Shown piece by piece: positions 7,292-8,405 of a stretch of DNA of 8,405 nucleotides (positions are counted from its first letter, which is position 1; the number at the start of each line of letters is the position of its first letter). The position numbers were made by a program, and so were the translations under genes. Location of the stretch: assembly GCA_013297585.1 (NCBI GenBank), contig JAAFHG010000145.1:1-8405 (forward strand), written 5' to 3'. The DNA comes from Chitinophagales bacterium. Its GTDB lineage: Bacteria > Bacteroidota > Bacteroidia > Chitinophagales > Chitinophagaceae. The notes below the pieces were generated by a model. The model ran no database searches. It had not been told where the DNA came from and saw nothing but the letters and a program-made list of their open reading frames with translations.

Positions 7292-7324
7292 CAAAAGTAA
7301 AGGGTAACTATTGATTATAACGAA
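7292..7324 (-). promoter_or_regulatory. Bacteroidota-type promoter of mdh
   Basis: On the minus strand TACTTTTG (7299-7292) matches TAnnTTTG at every fixed position. TTCG (7324-7321) lies 21 bp upstream and matches 3 of 4 bases of the -33 TTTG element. The leader to the mdh ATG would be about 35-40 nt. A perfect palindrome TTTTGCG-A-CGCAAAA (7282-7296) overlaps the TTTTG of the -7 element and covers the expected transcription start. It may be an operator or part of the promoter context. Confidence 0.7.
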
Positions 7325-7357
7325 TTAAAAACGGGAACGATTACGTTGATTTATTGT

Positions 7358-7441
7358 GTTATGCTGAGGCACGAAGCATCTAACTGACTGTTAAGAATAA
7401 TCTGCCCCGATTCTCGCGGTAGCATCTAACCGAATTCTTAA
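7358..7441. repeat. Dispersed-type intergenic repeat with paired AGCATCTAAC units
   Basis: TATGCTGAGGCACGAAGCAT (7360-7379) is followed by two direct copies of AGCATCTAAC (7375-7384 and 7421-7430), each followed by T/C-GA. TTAAGAAT (7391-7398) and ATTCTTAA (7434-7441) form an inverted repeat around the second copy. The phrase GAGGCACGAAGCA(A)TCT is, from memory, the core of a repeat scattered between genes in many Bacteroidota genomes. It is noncoding here. The copy number in this genome cannot be seen from the window. Confidence 0.65.
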
Positions 7442-7487
7442 TAATACGATTTACAATGCTGACCAGCAGTGTTAAACGTATCACGCA

Positions 7488-7521
7488 AAACGTCCGAAGT
7501 TTTAAAAAACTTCGGACGTTT
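7488..7521 (-). terminator. Perfect 16-bp-arm hairpin, probable terminator of the VOC gene
   Basis: AAACGTCCGAAGTTTT (7488-7503) is the exact reverse complement of AAAACTTCGGACGTTT (7506-7521), separated by AA. On either strand the stem ends with only three T, followed by TGCG (minus) or ATAC (plus), so it is a strong hairpin with a short U-tract. It lies about 110 bp beyond the VOC stop codon. It could be a bidirectional terminator or a copy of a small palindromic element. Confidence 0.55.
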
Positions 7522-7536
7522 ATACAATATTGCCTT

Positions 7537-7578
7537 TACAATTTTTCAAATTGTAACACAAAATGCTACAATTTTTTT
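7537..7578. repeat. Three 8-bp units that form mutually exclusive small hairpins
   Basis: TACAATTT (7537-7544), AAATTGTA (7548-7555) and TACAATTT (7567-7574) occur in a row, so the middle unit can pair with either neighbour (loop of 3 or 11 nt). The last unit continues into a T-run (7572-7578). On the plus strand the second pairing resembles an intrinsic terminator, although no plus-strand gene precedes it. It lies just beyond the VOC stop. The role is unknown. Confidence 0.45.
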
Positions 7579-7629
7579 ACTTATTTAGGCAGTTATACCC
7601 TTTTAGAATGCTTCTTGTATATTACAAAG

Positions 7630-7998
7630 CTATTGCATAGAGTGAAGCGCAACTTTATTTCCTTCAGTATCTATAAATTGTGCCATAAAGCCATTTCCAC
7701 CTATTGAAGTTTTTGGCATTACAATTTTTCCGCCTGCATCTTCAATTTTAGCCAATGGAATACTTAAATCTTCACCACCATTAAGATACACAACAGTGCC
7801 TTTGTCAGAAGGCGAAAACCACTCTCCTTGCGCTATTGCACCACCAACACCGTTTTGCATATCAGACGGAAGCATTCCATATCTGCCGTCTGGAAATGGC
7901 ATTTCAACTATTTCAGCATCAAATAATATCTCGTAAAATTTTTTTGCTCTTTCAAAATCCGTTACTGGAATTTCGAACCAATTAAGTGCGTTTGTCAT
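7630..7998 (-). CDS. VOC-fold (glyoxalase/bleomycin-resistance-like) protein
   Basis: A 122-residue single-domain protein of the vicinal oxygen chelate superfamily, the normal length for this group. The first beta-alpha-beta module is NWFEIPVTDFERAKKFYEILF (6-26 region). The second module runs from TVVYLNGG (68-75) through KIEDAGGKIVMPKTSIG (84-100) to FIDTEGNKVALHS (108-120), with the family DxEGN-type turn before the last strand. Where many VOC enzymes have a metal-binding glutamate after EGN, this protein reads KVALHS, and the N-terminal strand has no clear ligand histidine. Metal-dependent activity is therefore uncertain and the substrate unknown. No signal peptide. The ATG at 7998 fits the fold, and an exact -7 element lies 25 bp upstream. 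The neighbouring partial gene on the same strand also has a small alpha/beta-type product. Confidence 0.9.
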   Translation of the reverse strand: MTNALNWFEIPVTDFERAKKFYEILFDAEIVEMPFPDGRYGMLPSDMQNGVGGAIAQGEWFSPSDKGTVVYLNGGEDLSIPLAKIEDAGGKIVMPKTSIGGNGFMAQFIDTEGNKVALHSMQ

Positions 7999-8022
7999 TT
8001 TTATTTTGTTTTATTTTAACTT

Positions 8023-8030
8023 CAAACTTA
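8023..8030 (-). promoter_or_regulatory. Promoter -7 element of the VOC gene
   Basis: On the minus strand TAAGTTTG matches TAnnTTTG exactly, 24 bp before the ATG at 7998. No convincing TTTG element is seen 19-21 bp further upstream. The predicted leader is short, about 15-20 nt. Confidence 0.5.
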
Positions 8031-8281
8031 CTGTAAATATAGCTTATTAAGGTATGAAATTTAGGTTATTTTAAAACCGCTGCTCACAAAAAAAGAAATA
8101 AATACATAATAATTGATACGTGAATTATACTTAGCAATAATATATTATATTTATTAAATACGAATGAAAGATCACGTACTACCTACGTCATTTACAATTA
8201 TATATATTCCTTGCATCTATGTAAAGTACTAAACATGCGTTAAAACGTATTGCTAACCAAAACAATAACCGCCCATTGCTG
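8031..8281. other. AT-rich intergenic spacer with short repeats
   Basis: No gene seen. Short inverted repeats are ACGTA/TACGT (8174-8178 with 8184-8188) and TTTACA/TGTAAA (8191-8196 with 8220-8225). Next to the downstream side of the partial minus-strand gene, ATTGCTAAC recurs as ATTGCTGCTAAC within 8249-8287, around CAATAACCGCCCATTG, whose ends (CAAT/ATTG) are self-complementary. On the minus strand this is followed by TTTT, at best a weak terminator. Confidence 0.35.
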
Positions 8282-8405
8282 CTAACTTATAAAGGTAGCA
8301 ACCGTATGAACCTTTATCTTTTCGTTTTCAATTACAAAAGTATCTGTGCCAAAAAGAATATCAGCAGTTGCAGATGTACTTGCCCAAATTATGTGAGCAA
8401 TATTG
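8282..8405 (-). CDS. C-terminal fragment of a probable SnoaL/NTF2-like protein
   Basis: The minus strand is open from the window edge for 40 codons to TAG at 8284-8282; the 5' part lies outside. The fragment contains HIIWASTSATADILFGTDTF, then VIENEKIKVHTVATFIS. The sequence of strands, with GTDTFVIENEKI preceding a final strand, resembles the end of the cone-shaped SnoaL-like / nuclear transport factor 2 fold. That is recognition from a short piece, so the family is tentative and no function can be given. The end of the gene is well supported: the reading frame, strand pattern and stop agree, and the next gene on this strand starts about 280 bp later. Confidence 0.6.
   Translation of the reverse strand, partial: NIAHIIWASTSATADILFGTDTFVIENEKIKVHTVATFIS

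Noticed and set aside
7456..7707. Plus-strand open frame of 83 codons
   Set aside because: It is the translation of two hairpins plus the antisense end of the VOC gene, with low-complexity composition and no family resemblance.
7630..8405. Integron cassette array carrying a VOC and an NTF2-like gene
   Set aside because: Such small genes are common cassette cargo, but neither gene end shows the RYYYAAC ... GTTRRRY core pair of attC sites, and TGCTAAC does not fit the consensus. The VOC gene also has its own promoter and a long spacer.

Overview
The window looks like chromosomal DNA of a Bacteroidota species, probably Chitinophagaceae or a close relative. It is AT-rich. Two genes have exact TAnnTTTG-type -7 promoter elements and Shine-Dalgarno sequences are not evident. 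One product is a DUF4394 lipoprotein with a Cys-Lys-Lys-Asp-Asp N-terminus typical of Bacteroidota surface lipoproteins. Two kinds of dispersed repeat that I associate with this phylum are also present. The species assignment is inference.

Layout: (1) 1-354, minus strand: 5' part of aroQ (type II 3-dehydroquinate dehydratase), cut by the left edge. (2) 355-581: divergent intergenic region with two adjacent small hairpins. (3) About 582/636-3245, plus strand: a ligase-associated DEXH-box (Lhr-like) DNA helicase. It has no ATG/GTG/TTG upstream of its conserved N-terminus and carries three in-frame repeat insertions. (4) 3354-4874, plus strand: a lipoprotein made of two tandem DUF4394 units, followed by a good intrinsic terminator. 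(5) 4991-6223, minus strand: an FAD-dependent oxidoreductase of the geranylgeranyl-reductase family with a TTG start. (6) 6319-7248, minus strand: malate dehydrogenase (mdh), with its own terminator and a clear promoter. (7) 7249-7629: a 380-bp repeat-rich spacer holding an AGCATCTAAC repeat element, a perfect 16-bp-arm hairpin and a set of alternative small hairpins. (8) 7630-7998, minus strand: a small VOC-fold (glyoxalase-like) protein with an exact -7 element. (9) 7999-8281: AT-rich spacer. (10) 8282-8405, minus strand: C-terminal 40 codons of a probable SnoaL/NTF2-like protein, cut by the right edge.

The genes do not form one pathway. They are housekeeping metabolism (aroQ, mdh), a DNA-repair helicase separated from its usual ligase/nuclease partners, a surface lipoprotein and small accessory enzymes. 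I do not see a new defence or mobile system. The most unusual feature is the helicase gene, where two related heptad-armed inverted repeats, read in the same frame, and one CCTCACC/GGTGAGG palindrome are translated as part of the protein, and where initiation must be non-canonical or the start has been lost.
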